Shown here: piece by piece, positions 45,055-55,269 of the stretch | How the letters are laid out: every line of letters starts with the position of its first letter | Position numbering within the stretch: position 1 is the stretch's first letter | Made by a program: the position numbers and the translations under genes | Notes under the pieces: model-generated | Seen by the model: the letters and a program-made list of their open reading frames with translations, nothing else | The model's database searches: none | Told to the model about the DNA's origin: nothing | From: Streptomyces africanus | GTDB taxonomy: Bacteria > Actinomycetota > Actinomycetes > Streptomycetales > Streptomycetaceae | DNA: 64,000 nt | Direction of reading: 5' to 3' | Assembly (NCBI RefSeq): GCF_002150735.1 | Contig: NZ_MUKA01000002.1 | Location: forward strand, 475 to 64,474

Positions 45055-46160
45055 CCGGCCGGCAGCCACAGCAGCAGGCCCAGGGTGATCCAGGCGTAGG
45101 TGTTGCTGCCCAGGAAGCCGTCGACGCCGGACGCGTCGTCGAACCACAGCCACACCACGCTGGTGCACAGCACCGCGTACAGGGCGCCCGCGATCCGGGC
45201 GTGCCCGGTGCGGATCAGCACGGCGAAGGACGGCAGCAGCCACACGAGGTGGTGCACCCAGGTGATCGGGCTGACGAGACAGGCGGCCAGGCCGGTCAGG
45301 GCGAACGCCGCCACCCAGTCCCCCGTGGCGGCCGCCCGGCGGGCCCGCAGCACCCACACGCCGAGGACCAGCAAAGCCGCCGCCGCCCACACCGTCCGGT
45401 CCGCCTCGCCCAGCCGGGCCAGGATGCCCTGCACCGACTGGTTCGAGACGTAGCCGAGGCGGCCCACCCGGTCGGTGTCCCACAGCGCCTCGGTCCAGTA
45501 GAAGCGTGAGGCGTCGGGATCCACCGACGCCGCGAGCGCCGTGGCACCGAGGGCGACGGCCGTGGCGACCGCCGCCGCACGCCACCGCCTGGCCACCAGC
45601 AGCAGACCGATGAACAACGCCGGCGTGAGCTTGATCGCGGCCGCCAGCCCGATGCCGATGCCCGCCCAGCGGGTGCGCCCGGTGGCGAGCAGCGCCGCGT
45701 CGGTGAGCACGAGCGCCAGCAGCAGAAGGTTCACCTGGCCGAAGCTGAAGGTGTCGCGCAGCGGTTCGAACAGCGCGAGGACGCAGGCGGTCAGGGCCCA
45801 GCCGTACCAGCCGTGGCGCCGCCAGGCCGGGCCGGCGAGCAGCCGCAGGATCAGGGCCAGGGCCGCCGCATTGAGCAGCAGGGCGGCGGCGATCGCGGTG
45901 CGCAGGTCCAGCAGGGCCATCGGCAGCATGACGACGGCGGCGAACGGCGGGTAGGTGAAGCCGTACGGCGTGCCGGGGACCCGGTAGTCGTAGATCCGGC
46001 CGCCGTGGTGGACCCAGCTGTCGATGGTTCCGTAGTAGACGCGCAGGTCGAACCAGTCGCGAAGCAGCGGCACGGTCGCGGTGAAGGCCGTCACCACCGT
46101 GGCGAGGGCGAGCACGAGCAGCAGGCGTCCGCGGTCGGTGCGCGGCAGGCCCGGGGTCAT
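44778..46160 (-). CDS. GT87-type polyprenol-phosphate mannosyltransferase (membrane)
   Basis: 460 aa from ATG at 46160. It is polytopic, with the first-loop motif DWFDLRVYYGTIDSWVHHGGRIYDY and TYPPFAAVVMLPMALLDL, GQVNLLLLALVL and ITWVHHLVWLLP, the pattern of alpha-mannosyltransferases of the GT87 family that use polyprenol-phosphate-mannose. It overlaps the upstream MptB-like gene by four bases. The last 80-90 residues (from PAGQRSPERRTG) lie antisense to the 3' part of the carboxypeptidase and look non-conserved, so the functional protein may be about 370 aa with a spurious tail. A partner in lipomannan-like or wall-glycan synthesis is likely. Confidence 0.8.
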   Translation of the reverse strand: MTPGLPRTDRGRLLLVLALATVVTAFTATVPLLRDWFDLRVYYGTIDSWVHHGGRIYDYRVPGTPYGFTYPPFAAVVMLPMALLDLRTAIAAALLLNAAALALILRLLAGPAWRRHGWYGWALTACVLALFEPLRDTFSFGQVNLLLLALVLTDAALLATGRTRWAGIGIGLAAAIKLTPALFIGLLLVARRWRAAAVATAVALGATALAASVDPDASRFYWTEALWDTDRVGRLGYVSNQSVQGILARLGEADRTVWAAAALLVLGVWVLRARRAAATGDWVAAFALTGLAACLVSPITWVHHLVWLLPSFAVLIRTGHARIAGALYAVLCTSVVWLWFDDASGVDGFLGSNTYAWITLGLLLWLPAGQRSPERRTGSCSTSTTAAAPSPAAPAISPAFVQTEPASSGTAAAAAGGVAAAGRAAGFDASSEPTGSTRLPASKPQSSSERVSSYTAEPPS

Positions 46161-47551
46161 GCCGTGCGTCCCAGCGCCGGTGCCAACTGGGCCTGGTGGG
46201 CCTGCCACAGCACGACGACCGCGAGGGCGCCTCCGGAGACGGCCAGCACGAGTTGCCCGGTGTCGGCCGGGCCGCCGCCGGGCAGGACGCAGAGCGCCAG
46301 CACGCCGGTCACGGCCGCCATGCGGTGGCGTACGGAGGTGCTGGGCGCGGCGGCGGCGATGAGGAACAGGCCCCACAGGGCGTACCAGGGCCGGATCGCC
46401 GGACCGAGCGCGGCGACCGCCGCCAGGCTCAGGCCCAGCGCGTACAGCGGTCGTGGGCGTAGCCGGAGCCATATCAGGACGATCGCGGCCCCGGCCGCCA
46501 CGACACCCAGGGCGTGCCAGGCGGGGATCGCCAGGGGCGCGAGATCGCTGCCGAGGTGTTCCAGCAGGGCGCGGGTGGCGCGGCCGAGCAGGGTGGTCAG
46601 GGCCCAGTTCTGGGGCGAGACGGGGGTGTTCAGGGCGCCGATCCAGCCGTATCCGGTGCCCGCCGCGGCCGTGGCCGTGACGGTCGTCCCCGCGGCCGCG
46701 ACGGCGGTCGTCACGAGAGCCTTGGCCGTACCGCGTCCCGCACGCACCTGGAGGACGACGACGGCGGCAAGACCGAGCGCGGCGGGCGCCTTGACCAGCG
46801 CGGCGAGGGTGACGAGGACGGCGCCGAGGATCGGCCACCGGCCGAGCGCCGCCACCAGGCCGGTGCCGAGCAGGCCCAGCATGACGGCGTCGTTGTGCGC
46901 GCCCGCGACCAGGTGCAGCAGGACGAGCGGGTTGAGGGCGCCCAGCCACAGCGCGGCGGCCGGGTCGGCGCCGCTGTGGCGGGCGAGGCGGGGCAGCGCG
47001 GCGGCCATCAGGGCCACGCCGGCGAGCGCGACGAGCCGCATCCCGAACAGTCCGGCGGGCAGTTCTCCGCGCGTCAGCGCCGACAGGGCCGCCGCGACGG
47101 CCAGGAACACCGGGCCGTACGGGGCGCCGGTGTGCCGCCAGAGCGGGGCGACCTCGCCGGCGAGGGGGCCGCCGAGCTGGGACGGGCCGTGCGCGTAGAC
47201 GTCCATGTGCGCATCGACCATCGCCCCTTGGGCGAGGTAGCTGTAGACGTCCCGGCTGAACAGTGGCGGGGCGAGCAGCAGCGGGGCGGCCCAGACGGCG
47301 AGCACGAGCAGCAGGGCGCGGGGGGCGGGCGGGCGCGGTCCCCGGACCAGCCGGCCCAGCAGTGCCCAGGCCGCGATCAGCAGGACGAGTCCGAAGTACA
47401 CCGCCACCAGGCCGAGGGCGGCGCCTGCGGAGGCCGGATGCAGGAGGTCGCGTACGGGCAGGGCTCCGGCCGTCTCACCGCCTGCCGCGAGGAAGGCGGT
47501 ACCGGCCAGACCGAGTATCTGGCAGCGGCGGAGATCGACGGGGAAAGCCAT
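46157..47551 (-). CDS. MptB-like alpha-1,6-mannosyltransferase (GT-C fold)
   Basis: 464 aa from ATG at 47551. It contains the extracytoplasmic motif LFSRDVYSYLAQGAMVDAHMDVYAHGP and APYGPVFLAV, characteristic of the actinobacterial MptB family of polyprenol-phosphomannose-dependent mannosyltransferases, plus about 12 helices. In mycobacteria and corynebacteria MptB builds the lipomannan core; in Streptomyces it may make a related wall mannan or glycosylate other acceptors. It is first in a two-gene operon with the GT87-type gene (ATGA overlap). Confidence 0.8.
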   Translation of the reverse strand: MAFPVDLRRCQILGLAGTAFLAAGGETAGALPVRDLLHPASAGAALGLVAVYFGLVLLIAAWALLGRLVRGPRPPAPRALLLVLAVWAAPLLLAPPLFSRDVYSYLAQGAMVDAHMDVYAHGPSQLGGPLAGEVAPLWRHTGAPYGPVFLAVAAALSALTRGELPAGLFGMRLVALAGVALMAAALPRLARHSGADPAAALWLGALNPLVLLHLVAGAHNDAVMLGLLGTGLVAALGRWPILGAVLVTLAALVKAPAALGLAAVVVLQVRAGRGTAKALVTTAVAAAGTTVTATAAAGTGYGWIGALNTPVSPQNWALTTLLGRATRALLEHLGSDLAPLAIPAWHALGVVAAGAAIVLIWLRLRPRPLYALGLSLAAVAALGPAIRPWYALWGLFLIAAAAPSTSVRHRMAAVTGVLALCVLPGGGPADTGQLVLAVSGGALAVVVLWQAHQAQLAPALGRTA

Positions 47552-47718
47552 GGCCAACACTCGGGCAGCGTGTCAACGTGGGGTGGCTTCGCGGCGACGT
47601 GGAGCCCTCTGGAGGGGAGCGGGAGTGTGACCGGCCGGTGATCAGGTGTGGGGCGATGGGACCGGCGGGCATCTGCCGGGTGCGGTGGTGTGCCGAGTGC
47701 CGGCTCGTCGTGGCTTGT

Positions 47719-47744
47719 CGCGCAGTTCCCCGCGCCCCTGAAGG
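47719..47744 (-). repeat. Dispersed repeat, copy A (reverse)
   Basis: CGCGCAGTTCCCCGCGCCCC and the following bases are the reverse complement of copy B at 50231-50256, with 25 of 26 bases the same. The short GC-rich core GCGCGGGGAACTGCGCG is common in intergenic Streptomyces DNA. Confidence 0.75.
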
Positions 47745-47807
47745 CATGACCCCGAGGCCCGCCGAGTTGTGAAGGCATCACCCCGACGGCCCCGCCGGGA
47801 GGTTCCG

Positions 47808-48731
47808 TCAGAACACCGACAGGCCCGTCAGCGTCGTGAATCTGTCCAGGGCCGCCACGCCCGCCACCGAGTTGCCCCGCTCGTCCAGGCCCGGGCTCCA
47901 CACGCACAGCGTGCAGCGGCCCGGGACGACCGCGATGATGCCCCCGCCCACGCCGCTCTTGCCGGGCAGGCCCACGCGGTAGGCGAAGTCGCCCGCCGCG
48001 TCGTACGTGCCGCAGGTCAGCATGATCGCGTTGATCTGCTTGGCCTGGCTGCGGGTGAGCAGACGGGTGCCGTCGGCGCGTATGCCGTGCCGGGCGAGGA
48101 AGGTGGTGGCAAGCGCGAGGTCGGCGCAGGACGCCGCGATCGAGCACTGCCGGAAGTACTGGTCGAGCAGGACCGGCACCGGGTTGTCGATGTTGCCGTA
48201 GGACGCCATGAAGTGGCCGAGGGCGGCGTTGCGGTCGCCGTGGGCGGACTCGGACGCCGCGACCTCCTGGTCGAAGGTCAGGTCCGTGTTGCCGCTCTCC
48301 GCCCGCAGGAACTCCAGCAGTTCGCCCGACGCGTCGCCGGTACGGGTGTGCAGCCGGTCGGTGACGACGAGGGCGCCCGCGTTGATGAACGGGTTGCGCG
48401 GGATGCCGTTCTCGTACTCCAGCTGGACCAGGGAGTTGAAGGGGTTTCCGGACGGCTCGCGGCCTACGTGTTCCCACAGGGCGTCGCCCTCGCGGGCCAG
48501 GACGAGGGCGAGGGTGAAGAGCTTGGTGATGGACTGTGCGGAGAAGGGCCGCCGCCAGTCCCCCACGCCGTACACCGTGCCGTCCGGCTCGGCGACGGCC
48601 ATGCCGAAGCTGCGCGGGTCGCGGGCGGCGAGCGCCGGGATGTAGTCGGCGGGCCGGCCCCGCCCGGGCGTGCGCTCGATCTCCTCGGCGATGCGCTCCA
48701 GGACCGGCTGGAAGGTCGTCGACGACGTCAT
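47808..48731 (-). CDS. glsA: Glutaminase
   Basis: 307 aa. It contains ADYIPALAARDPRSFGMAV, FSAQSITKLFTLALVL (the SxxK serine and lysine), NPFINAGALVV, GRVL-like SYGNIDNPVPVLLDQYFRQCSIAASC and GVGGGIIAVVPGRCTLCVWSP, all typical of the beta-lactamase-like glutaminase family. It converts glutamine to glutamate and ammonia in the cytoplasm. It lies 44 bases after aspA on the same strand and is probably transcribed from it. The product name is firm. Confidence 0.93.
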   Translation of the reverse strand: MTSSTTFQPVLERIAEEIERTPGRGRPADYIPALAARDPRSFGMAVAEPDGTVYGVGDWRRPFSAQSITKLFTLALVLAREGDALWEHVGREPSGNPFNSLVQLEYENGIPRNPFINAGALVVTDRLHTRTGDASGELLEFLRAESGNTDLTFDQEVAASESAHGDRNAALGHFMASYGNIDNPVPVLLDQYFRQCSIAASCADLALATTFLARHGIRADGTRLLTRSQAKQINAIMLTCGTYDAAGDFAYRVGLPGKSGVGGGIIAVVPGRCTLCVWSPGLDERGNSVAGVAALDRFTTLTGLSVF

Positions 48732-48775
48732 GATCCGATTGTCCCTCCGTGCCGGTCCCGGTGCGCTCGTGTCGG

Positions 48776-50188
48776 TCAGGCCGCCGGGGCCGGGCCGCTG
48801 CCGGCCAGGACCTCCGGGCGCAGCAGGCCGGCGAGCGTCTCGGCGGGCAGCAGACCCTTCTCCAGGACGAGTTCCGCCACGCCCCGGCCGCTGGCGAGGG
48901 CCTCCTTGGCGATGTCGGTGGCGGCCGTGTAGCCGATGTGCGGGTTGAGGGCGGTGACGAGGCCGATGGAGTTCTCGACGGTCGCGCGCAGCGCCTCGGT
49001 GTTGGCGGTGATGCCGGCCACGCAGCGTTCGGCGAGCGTGAGGCAGGCCGCGCGCAGGTGCGTGATGCTCTCCGACAGGGAGTGCAGGATGATCGGCTCG
49101 AAGGCGTTGAGCTGGAGCTGTCCGGCCTCGGCGGCCATGGTGATGGTGACGTCGTTGCCGATCACCTCGAAGGCGACCTGGTTGACGACCTCGGGGATCA
49201 CCGGGTTGACCTTGCCGGGCATGATGGACGAACCGGCCTGCACCGGCGGCAGGTTGATCTCGCCCAGCCCGGCGCGCGGGCCGGAGGACAGCAGCCTGAG
49301 GTCGTTGCAGCTCTTGGAGAGCTTGACCGCGATGCGCTTGAGCACGCCGGACATCTGGACGAAGGCGCCGCAGTCCTGGGTCGCCTCGACGAGGTTGGCC
49401 GCCGTCACCAGGGGCAGCCCGGTGATGGCCGCGAGGTGGCGGCGGGCCGACTCGGCGTATCCGGCGGGGGCGTTGAGGCCGGTGCCGATCGCCGTGGCGC
49501 CGAGGTTGATCTCATGGATCAGCTCGACGGCCTCGGCAAGACGTGACCGGTCCTCGTCCATCATGACGGCGTACGCGGAGAACTCCTGGCCGAGCGTCAT
49601 CGGCACCGCGTCCTGCAACTGTGTACGGCCCATCTTGAGCACGTCGCGGAACTCGACGGCCTTGCGGGCGAAGGTGTCCTGGAGGACGGACATCGCGTCG
49701 AGCAGCCCGCGCACCGCGAACACCGTCGCGATCTTGACGGCGGTCGGGTAGACGTCGTTGGTGGACTGGCCGAGGTTGACGTCCTCGTTGGGGTGCAGGT
49801 ACCGGTACTCGCCCTTGGCGTGGCCCAGCAGTTCCAGCGCCCGGTTCGCCACGACCTCGTTGGCGTTCATGTTGGTGGAGGTTCCGGCGCCGCCCTGGAC
49901 GACGTCGACGACGAACTGGTCGTGCAGCTTGCCGTCGCGGATCTCCCGGCAGGCGGCGACGATGGCGGCGGCCTTCTCCGGCTCCAGCAGGCCGAGTTCC
50001 TCGTTGGCGAGGGCGGCGGCCTCCTTGACGGCGGCCAGCGCGTCGATCAGGTGCGGGTAGGCGGAGATGGGCATGCCCGTGATGGGAAAGTTCTCCGTGG
50101 CACGCAGGGTGTGCACGCCCCAGTAGGCCTCGGCGGGAACATCCCGGTCCCCGAGCAGATCGTGTTCGGAACGGGTGGCGGCGGTCAT
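48776..50188 (-). CDS. aspA: Aspartate ammonia-lyase
   Basis: 470 aa, the normal length. It shows the fumarase/aspartase signature [19 protein letters not shown] with the catalytic serine of the SS-loop, and [24 protein letters not shown] and [13 protein letters not shown], the substrate-binding segments. [12 protein letters not shown] is typical. It converts aspartate to fumarate plus ammonia. The gene sits below the permease and asparaginase genes, so it finishes asparagine catabolism and feeds the TCA cycle. A fumarase role is less likely because the neighbours point to aspartate. Confidence 0.92.
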   Translation of the reverse strand: MTAATRSEHDLLGDRDVPAEAYWGVHTLRATENFPITGMPISAYPHLIDALAAVKEAAALANEELGLLEPEKAAAIVAACREIRDGKLHDQFVVDVVQGGAGTSTNMNANEVVANRALELLGHAKGEYRYLHPNEDVNLGQSTNDVYPTAVKIATVFAVRGLLDAMSVLQDTFARKAVEFRDVLKMGRTQLQDAVPMTLGQEFSAYAVMMDEDRSRLAEAVELIHEINLGATAIGTGLNAPAGYAESARRHLAAITGLPLVTAANLVEATQDCGAFVQMSGVLKRIAVKLSKSCNDLRLLSSGPRAGLGEINLPPVQAGSSIMPGKVNPVIPEVVNQVAFEVIGNDVTITMAAEAGQLQLNAFEPIILHSLSESITHLRAACLTLAERCVAGITANTEALRATVENSIGLVTALNPHIGYTAATDIAKEALASGRGVAELVLEKGLLPAETLAGLLRPEVLAGSGPAPAA

Positions 50189-50230
50189 GAGGTGAGGGTC
50201 CTCTTTTACTCAGGGGTGAGGGTGAATTGC

Positions 50231-50256
50231 CCTTAAGGGGCGCGGGGAACTGCGCG
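50231..50256 (+). repeat. Dispersed repeat, copy B
   Basis: Starts CCTTAAGGGGCGCGGGGAAC. Reverse copy A is at 47719-47744. The two copies are inverted and flank glsA and aspA; copy B lies in the 117-base gap between aspA and the asparaginase. Confidence 0.75.
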
Positions 50257-50305
50257 AACAACCACGGACGGCCCGCAGTCGCAGACGGCGAGATCCGGCA
50301 CATCG

Positions 50306-51322
50306 TCAGGCGTGAGCCGATCCGACAACGGGCTCCAGCGAACGAACGGGCCGCACACGCCCGACCTCCCGGCCACCCCCGAGCAGCGGCTCCCCCGCGA
50401 ACTCGGAAAGCAGCTCCGGGTCGACACCCGCCCGCGCCAACGCCGCGGCAGCAACCGGCACACGCGCCCGATTCGCCCCGTCCGCGATCTTCACCGCCAC
50501 AGCCCGCCCATCAGGCAGCGCAGCGACCTGCACCCCCTCGAAGCCGTCCTTGGACAACAACCCCGGCACGGCCCGCATCAGCGCGGCGACGTCCCGGCCG
50601 GAGCCGGAGGCCATCTCGGCGTGCTCGCGCATCGCGTCGGCGACCCGGGCCTCGGGCGTGCCCGGAGCGGCGGTGACGATCCGGGCGGTGGCCCGGGCGA
50701 GGCCGTGCAGGGAGATGGAGAACAGGGGCGCCCCGCAGCCGTCGACGGTGACCCGGGCGATGCGCTGCCCGGTGAGGTCCTCGACGATCTCGGCGATGGC
50801 CTGCTGGAGCGGGTGGCCGGGGTCAAGGTAGTTCTCCAGCGGCCAGCCGTTGAGGGTGCAGGTGTAGAGCATGGCCGCGTGCTTGCCGGAGCAGTTCTGC
50901 GCGAGCCGCGAGGGCAGCCGGCCCTCGCGCACCCAGGCGTCCCGGACGACCGGGTCGAACGGCAGGTCCGGGACGTTGCGCAGGTGGTCCTCGGTGAGCC
51001 CGGCGAGTTCGAGGATGCGCCGGGTACCGGCGAGGTGGCGTTCCTCGCCGGAGTGGCTGGCCGCGGTCAGCGACAGCAGGTCGCCGTCGAGCGGGAGCCC
51101 GGCCCGGGCCATGGCCACGGCCTGGACGGGCTTGATCGCGGAGCGGGGGTAGAAGGCGGCCTCGATGTCTCCGATCTGGAGCTGGACCTCTGCGTCGGCG
51201 CCGAGGACGACGACGGAGCCGTAGTGGATGCCTTCGACGATTCCGCCGCGGACGAGGTGGGCGACGGGGGCGTGGACGGGTTCACGGACCAGGGGTGCGT
51301 CCGCGAGGGAACTGCTGTACAT
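50306..51322 (-). CDS. L-asparaginase (type II-like, thermolabile family)
   Basis: 338 aa from ATG at 51322. HLVRGGIVEGIHYGSVVVLGADAEVQLQIGD and AFYPRSAIKPVQAVAMARAGL, TAASHSGEERHL, NCSGKHAAMLYTC and VDGCGAPLFSISLHGLA are the hallmarks of the Rhizobium etli-type asparaginase family (not related to bacterial AnsA/AnsB). It hydrolyses asparagine to aspartate and ammonia. It follows the amino-acid permease by 32 bases and precedes aspA. No signal peptide: cytoplasmic. Confidence 0.88.
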   Translation of the reverse strand: MYSSSLADAPLVREPVHAPVAHLVRGGIVEGIHYGSVVVLGADAEVQLQIGDIEAAFYPRSAIKPVQAVAMARAGLPLDGDLLSLTAASHSGEERHLAGTRRILELAGLTEDHLRNVPDLPFDPVVRDAWVREGRLPSRLAQNCSGKHAAMLYTCTLNGWPLENYLDPGHPLQQAIAEIVEDLTGQRIARVTVDGCGAPLFSISLHGLARATARIVTAAPGTPEARVADAMREHAEMASGSGRDVAALMRAVPGLLSKDGFEGVQVAALPDGRAVAVKIADGANRARVPVAAAALARAGVDPELLSEFAGEPLLGGGREVGRVRPVRSLEPVVGSAHA

Positions 51323-51354
51323 CACTGCCTGCTTCTCGTGGAGCGGCGCGTGCG

Positions 51355-52797
51355 TCACGCGTCGGCTCCGGTGGTGGACTTGCGCGTGACACGGCCGCGG
51401 ACGGCGAACCATCCGGCGACCAGTGCCCCGACGATCAGCGGCAGGCACAGCACGGTGGTGCGTCCCGCGCCGCCGTCGGCGTACATGAGGACCAGGACGG
51501 AGGCGAGGAACGCCAGCGTCACGATCTCGGTCCAGGGGGAGCCCGGCAGCCGGTAGCCCGGGCGGGTCAGCTCGCCCTTCTGGGTCTTCTGCCAGAAGAG
51601 GAGGTGACAGAGCATGATCATGCCCCAGGTGGAGAGGATGCCGATCGCCGCGAAGTTCAGCACGATCTCGAAGGCCTCGGCGGGCACGACGAAGTTGAGG
51701 CCGACGCCCAGGACGCAGATGCCGCTGGTGAGCAGGATGCCGCCGTAGGGGACCTGGCTGCGGCTCATCACGGAGGTGAACTTGGGCGCGGACCCGGCCA
51801 TGGCCATGGAGCGCAGGATGCGGCCGGTGGAGTAGAGGCCGGAGTTGAGGGAGGACATCGCGGCGGTGAGGACGACGAGATTCATCACGCCGCCGGCCGC
51901 CGGGACGCCGATGTTGGACAGCACCGTGACGAAGGGGCTCTCCCCCGCCGTGTACTTGTTCCACGGCAGCAGCATCGACAGCAGGACGACGGAGCCGACG
52001 TAGAACAGCCCCACGCGCCACATGATCGAGTTGATCGCCTTCGGCATGATCTTCTCGGGGTTCTGGGTCTCACCTGCGGCGACGCCGACGAGCTCGACCG
52101 AGGCGTAGGCGAAGACGACGCCCTGGATGATCAGCAGCATCGGCAGCAGGCCGTGCGGGAAGATGCCGCCGCTGTCGCTGATGAGGGACGGGCCGGGGCT
52201 GTGGCCGTCGACGGGGTGCTGGGTGACCAGCAGGAAGATGCCGATGCACATGAAGACGACGAGCGCGCCGACCTTGACGATCGCGAACCAGAACTCCAGT
52301 TCGCCGAAGATCTTCACCGAGATCAGGTTCACGGTGAGCACGACCGCCAGCGCGATGAGCGCGATCACCCACTGCGGGATGTCGGAGAACATGCCCCAGT
52401 AGTGGGTGTAGGTGGCCACGGCGGTGATGTCGGCGATGCCGGTGGTCGCCCAGTTGAGGAAGTACATCCAGCCGGCGGTGTAGGCGCCCTTCTCCCCCAT
52501 GAACTCGCGGGCGTACGACACGAAGGCGCCGGAGGAGGGCCGGTAGAGGACGAGTTCGCCGAGGGCGCGCACGACGAGGAAGGCGAAGAGGCCGCAGACC
52601 GCGTACGCGATGAAGAGGGACGGGCCGGCGTCGGCGAGGCGGCCGCCGGCGCCGAGGAAGAGGCCGGTGCCGATGGCACCGCCGATGGCGATCATGTTCA
52701 CGTGCCGGGACTTCAGGGACTTGCTGTAGCCGGCGTCTCCGGCGTCGACATGGCCGGAACGTTTCTGCACGCCTTCGTGCAGGGACTGCTCGCTCAC
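51355..52797 (-). CDS. ansP: APC-family amino acid permease (L-asparagine permease-like)
   Basis: 480 aa with about 12 helices. It begins [25 protein letters not shown] (the AAT-family start) and has [27 protein letters not shown] and [28 protein letters not shown] motifs of the GABA/asparagine/proline permease group. The gene is second in an operon after the FCD regulator and before asparaginase and aspA, which points to asparagine import. The symbol rests on this context and is not certain. Confidence 0.78.
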   Translation of the reverse strand: MSEQSLHEGVQKRSGHVDAGDAGYSKSLKSRHVNMIAIGGAIGTGLFLGAGGRLADAGPSLFIAYAVCGLFAFLVVRALGELVLYRPSSGAFVSYAREFMGEKGAYTAGWMYFLNWATTGIADITAVATYTHYWGMFSDIPQWVIALIALAVVLTVNLISVKIFGELEFWFAIVKVGALVVFMCIGIFLLVTQHPVDGHSPGPSLISDSGGIFPHGLLPMLLIIQGVVFAYASVELVGVAAGETQNPEKIMPKAINSIMWRVGLFYVGSVVLLSMLLPWNKYTAGESPFVTVLSNIGVPAAGGVMNLVVLTAAMSSLNSGLYSTGRILRSMAMAGSAPKFTSVMSRSQVPYGGILLTSGICVLGVGLNFVVPAEAFEIVLNFAAIGILSTWGMIMLCHLLFWQKTQKGELTRPGYRLPGSPWTEIVTLAFLASVLVLMYADGGAGRTTVLCLPLIVGALVAGWFAVRGRVTRKSTTGADA

Positions 52798-53525
52798 GCC
52801 TCGGGTCCGCCTTCCGTGGGGGTGTCCGTGCGCGCGGGGCGCACGATGTCGGTGAGGGTGGTCTCGACGCGGTCGAGGTGGTGGGCCATGGCCTCCACCG
52901 CGTCGTTCTCGGAACCGTCGATCAGCGCCTCGACGATCGCCCGGTGCTCGCGGTTGGACTGCTCGCGGCGGCCGCCCAGCTCGTTGAGGAAGGCGGACTG
53001 GCGGGCCAGCGCGTCCCGGATCTCCTCGATGACCCGGCGGAAGACCGGGTTCTGGGCGGCCTCGGCCACGGCGAGGTGGAACAGCGTGTCCATCGCGACC
53101 CAGGCGGTGGTGTCCGTCTCCCGTTCCATCCGGTCCAGGAGGTGGGCCAGGTGGTCGAGGTTCTCCGGGGTGCGGCGCCGGGCCGCGTACCCGGCGACCG
53201 GGATCTCGACGTGGCGGCGCACCTCCAGCAGGTCACTGGCCGAGTAGTCGCCGAACGTGGGGTCCTCGACGGTGCTGGCGACGACGAAGGTGCCCTTGCC
53301 GGTCCTGGAGACGGTCAGGCCCATGGTCTGCAGGGCGCGCAGCGCCTCGCGCAGCACGGGCCGGGAGACCTCCAGGGTGCGGCACAGCTCCGCCTCGGAG
53401 GGGAGCTTGTCGCCGATCGCGTAGTCGCCGCGCTCGATGGCGCCGCGCAGATACTCCAGCACCGCTTCCATGGCGCTGACGCGCCGCACGGGCTGTCCGG
53501 CTGTCCGGCTGTCTGACAGGTTCAC
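52794..53525 (-). CDS. GntR-family regulator, FadR/FCD type
   Basis: 243 aa from GTG at 53525; an ATG at 53471 is an alternative (M19). The winged helix is [60 protein letters not shown], and the C-terminal FCD domain (about 95-230) has the usual metal-binding pattern of Asp and three His. The gene overlaps the permease start by four bases and is first in the asparagine operon, which it probably controls. A palindrome (CTGTCTGACAG) and direct repeats lie near the start. Confidence 0.87.
   Translation of the reverse strand: MNLSDSRTAGQPVRRVSAMEAVLEYLRGAIERGDYAIGDKLPSEAELCRTLEVSRPVLREALRALQTMGLTVSRTGKGTFVVASTVEDPTFGDYSASDLLEVRRHVEIPVAGYAARRRTPENLDHLAHLLDRMERETDTTAWVAMDTLFHLAVAEAAQNPVFRRVIEEIRDALARQSAFLNELGGRREQSNREHRAIVEALIDGSENDAVEAMAHHLDRVETTLTDIVRPARTDTPTEGGPEA
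53509..53519 (+). promoter_or_regulatory. Palindrome at the 5' end of the FCD regulator gene
   Basis: CTGTC-T-GACAG, perfect with a one-base centre, beside two copies of CCGGCTGT (53498-53510 region). If the real start is the ATG at 53471 this is promoter DNA and a possible self-operator; otherwise it lies in codons 3-6. Confidence 0.4.
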
Positions 53526-53635
53526 GTTGGCGATCCTGGGGGTCGCGGCAGGCGCCTGTCAAGGGGTCGCAACAAAACGTTCAGGGGGCCAGAAGCCCGC
53601 GTTCACGCTTCCGGCGCCCTGGGCCTCGCGACCGG

Positions 53636-54472
53636 TCAGCTGCTGAGCACACCCGCCCCGAGCAGGCCGAACAGCAGCACTCCCACGACGATCCGGTAGA
53701 TCACGAAGGCGTTGAAGGAGTGCTTGGCGACGAACTTCAGCAGCCAGGCGATGGAGCCGTAGGCCACCGCGAAGGACACGATCGTGCCGACGGCGAGCGG
53801 GGCCGCGCCCACGCCGGTGCCCAGGGCGTCCTTGAGCTCGTAGAGGCCGGCGCCGGTCAGGGCGGGGATGCCGAGGAAGAAGGAGAGCCGGGTGGCGGCG
53901 ACCCGGTCCAGGTCGAGGATCAGCGCCGTGGACATGGTGGCGCCGGAGCGGGAGAAGCCGGGGAAGAGCAGGGCGAGGATCTGGGAGCTGCCGACGAGCA
54001 TGGCGTCCTTGAACGACGTGTCGTCCTCGCCGCGCTTGTGCCGGCCCATCTGGTCCGCCGCCCACATCACCCCGCTGCCGGCGATCAACGAGCCGGCCAC
54101 CACCCACAGCGAGGCGAGCGGGCCCTGGATGAGCGGCTTGGCGGCGAGTCCGACGGCGACGATCGGGATGGTGGCGTAGATGACCCACCAGGCGAACTTG
54201 TAGTCGTGGTGGTACCGCTCCTCGCGGTCGCGCAGACCCCGCCCCCACGCGGAGACGATCCGCACGATGTCCTTGAAGAAGTACACGAGCACCGCGGCGA
54301 TCGCGCCGACCTGGATGACGGCCGAGAACCCGACCACGGCGTGATCGTCGACGGGGATGCCCATGAGCCCTTCGGCGATCTTCAGATGGCCGGTGGAGGA
54401 GACGGGCAGGAACTCGGTCACCCCCTCGACGGCTCCGAGGACGACGGCCTGTCCGACGTTGATGACGCTCAT
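53636..54472 (-). CDS. uppP: Undecaprenyl-diphosphatase UppP/BacA
   Basis: 278 aa, about eight helices. VLGAVEGVTEFLPVSSTGHLKIAEGLMG (the (E/Q)xxxE plus PxSSxGH motif) and LFPGFSRSGATMSTALILDLDR (PGxSRSG) are conserved. It removes a phosphate from undecaprenyl diphosphate and so recycles the lipid carrier for peptidoglycan; overexpression gives bacitracin resistance. It stands alone, 110 bases from the regulator gene. Streptomyces often have more than one copy, so it may not be the only one. Confidence 0.93.
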   Translation of the reverse strand: MSVINVGQAVVLGAVEGVTEFLPVSSTGHLKIAEGLMGIPVDDHAVVGFSAVIQVGAIAAVLVYFFKDIVRIVSAWGRGLRDREERYHHDYKFAWWVIYATIPIVAVGLAAKPLIQGPLASLWVVAGSLIAGSGVMWAADQMGRHKRGEDDTSFKDAMLVGSSQILALLFPGFSRSGATMSTALILDLDRVAATRLSFFLGIPALTGAGLYELKDALGTGVGAAPLAVGTIVSFAVAYGSIAWLLKFVAKHSFNAFVIYRIVVGVLLFGLLGAGVLSS

Positions 54473-54544
54473 GGGATCCAGTTCTGTGCGGGGTGAGACG
54501 GGAGCGGAGAGGACCGTCTTACTACACGCGGGCGAGAACCGGGC

Positions 54545-54892
54545 TCACAGACGCGCGAGTGCCACCCCCGTGAACGCCGCCCCGAGACCGGCCGCCAGGC
54601 TCGCCGTCACATTGAGGACGGCGTAGCCGCGGGCCCCCGTCTCCACCAGCCGCAGGGTCTCGTAGGAGAACGTCGAGTACGTCGTCAGGGCCCCGCACAG
54701 TCCCGTGCCGAGCAGCAGTTGGACGTGTCCGGCGACGCCGGTGAGCAGGCCGAGGATCAGACAGCCGGTGACGTTCACCGCGAAGGTGCCCCAGGGGAAG
54801 ACGGAGTCGTGCCGGGACTGCACCGCACGGTCGGTGAGGTAGCGCAGCGGGGCACCGACCATCGCGCCGCCGACGACCAGCAGCCAGTTCAC
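54545..54892 (-). CDS. crcB: Fluoride channel CrcB/Fluc (copy 1)
   Basis: 115 aa, four helices. [45 protein letters not shown] (the N in the pore) and [22 protein letters not shown] (the TTYSTFS aromatic/Thr stretch) match Fluc. It exports fluoride by dimerising; in heterodimeric systems two different CrcB proteins combine. It overlaps the DUF190 gene by four bases and lies two genes away from a second CrcB, so the two may pair. Confidence 0.9.
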   Translation of the reverse strand: MNWLLVVGGAMVGAPLRYLTDRAVQSRHDSVFPWGTFAVNVTGCLILGLLTGVAGHVQLLLGTGLCGALTTYSTFSYETLRLVETGARGYAVLNVTASLAAGLGAAFTGVALARL

Positions 54893-55269
54893 AACGACTT
54901 CTTACCCTTCGCGTCCGTTTCGCCCGCTATGTCAACATGGCCGCTATACCGGATGACCTCGCATTCGTCGAGGGTCACCAGGCCCTCGGTGACGAGTTCG
55001 TCGAGCTGGGGCAGGAAGGCCCGGACACGTGGCTCGGTGTCGACGATCACCACGGCGACCGGCAGGTCCTCGCTCAGGGACAGCAGTCGCGAGGTGTGGA
55101 TCAGCGAGGAGGCGCCGAAACCCTCCACGCCCCGGAAGACGCTGGCGCCCGCGAGGCCCGCCGCGTGGGCCCGGTGGACGATCTCCGAGTAGAGGGGCTT
55201 GTGGTGCCAGGTGTCGTTCTCGCCGACGAAGACGGTCAGGCGCAGGGCCCTGCCGGTCAGCCGTGTCAT
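54889..55269 (-). CDS. DUF190 protein of the fluoride operon
   Basis: 126 aa from ATG at 55269. [50 protein letters not shown] is typical of DUF190, small proteins often beside crcB genes. The fold resembles PII-type ferredoxin domains, and a role in gating or sensing is possible but unproven. Four-base overlaps on both sides link it to the two crcB genes. Confidence 0.88.
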   Translation of the reverse strand: MTRLTGRALRLTVFVGENDTWHHKPLYSEIVHRAHAAGLAGASVFRGVEGFGASSLIHTSRLLSLSEDLPVAVVIVDTEPRVRAFLPQLDELVTEGLVTLDECEVIRYSGHVDIAGETDAKGKKSL

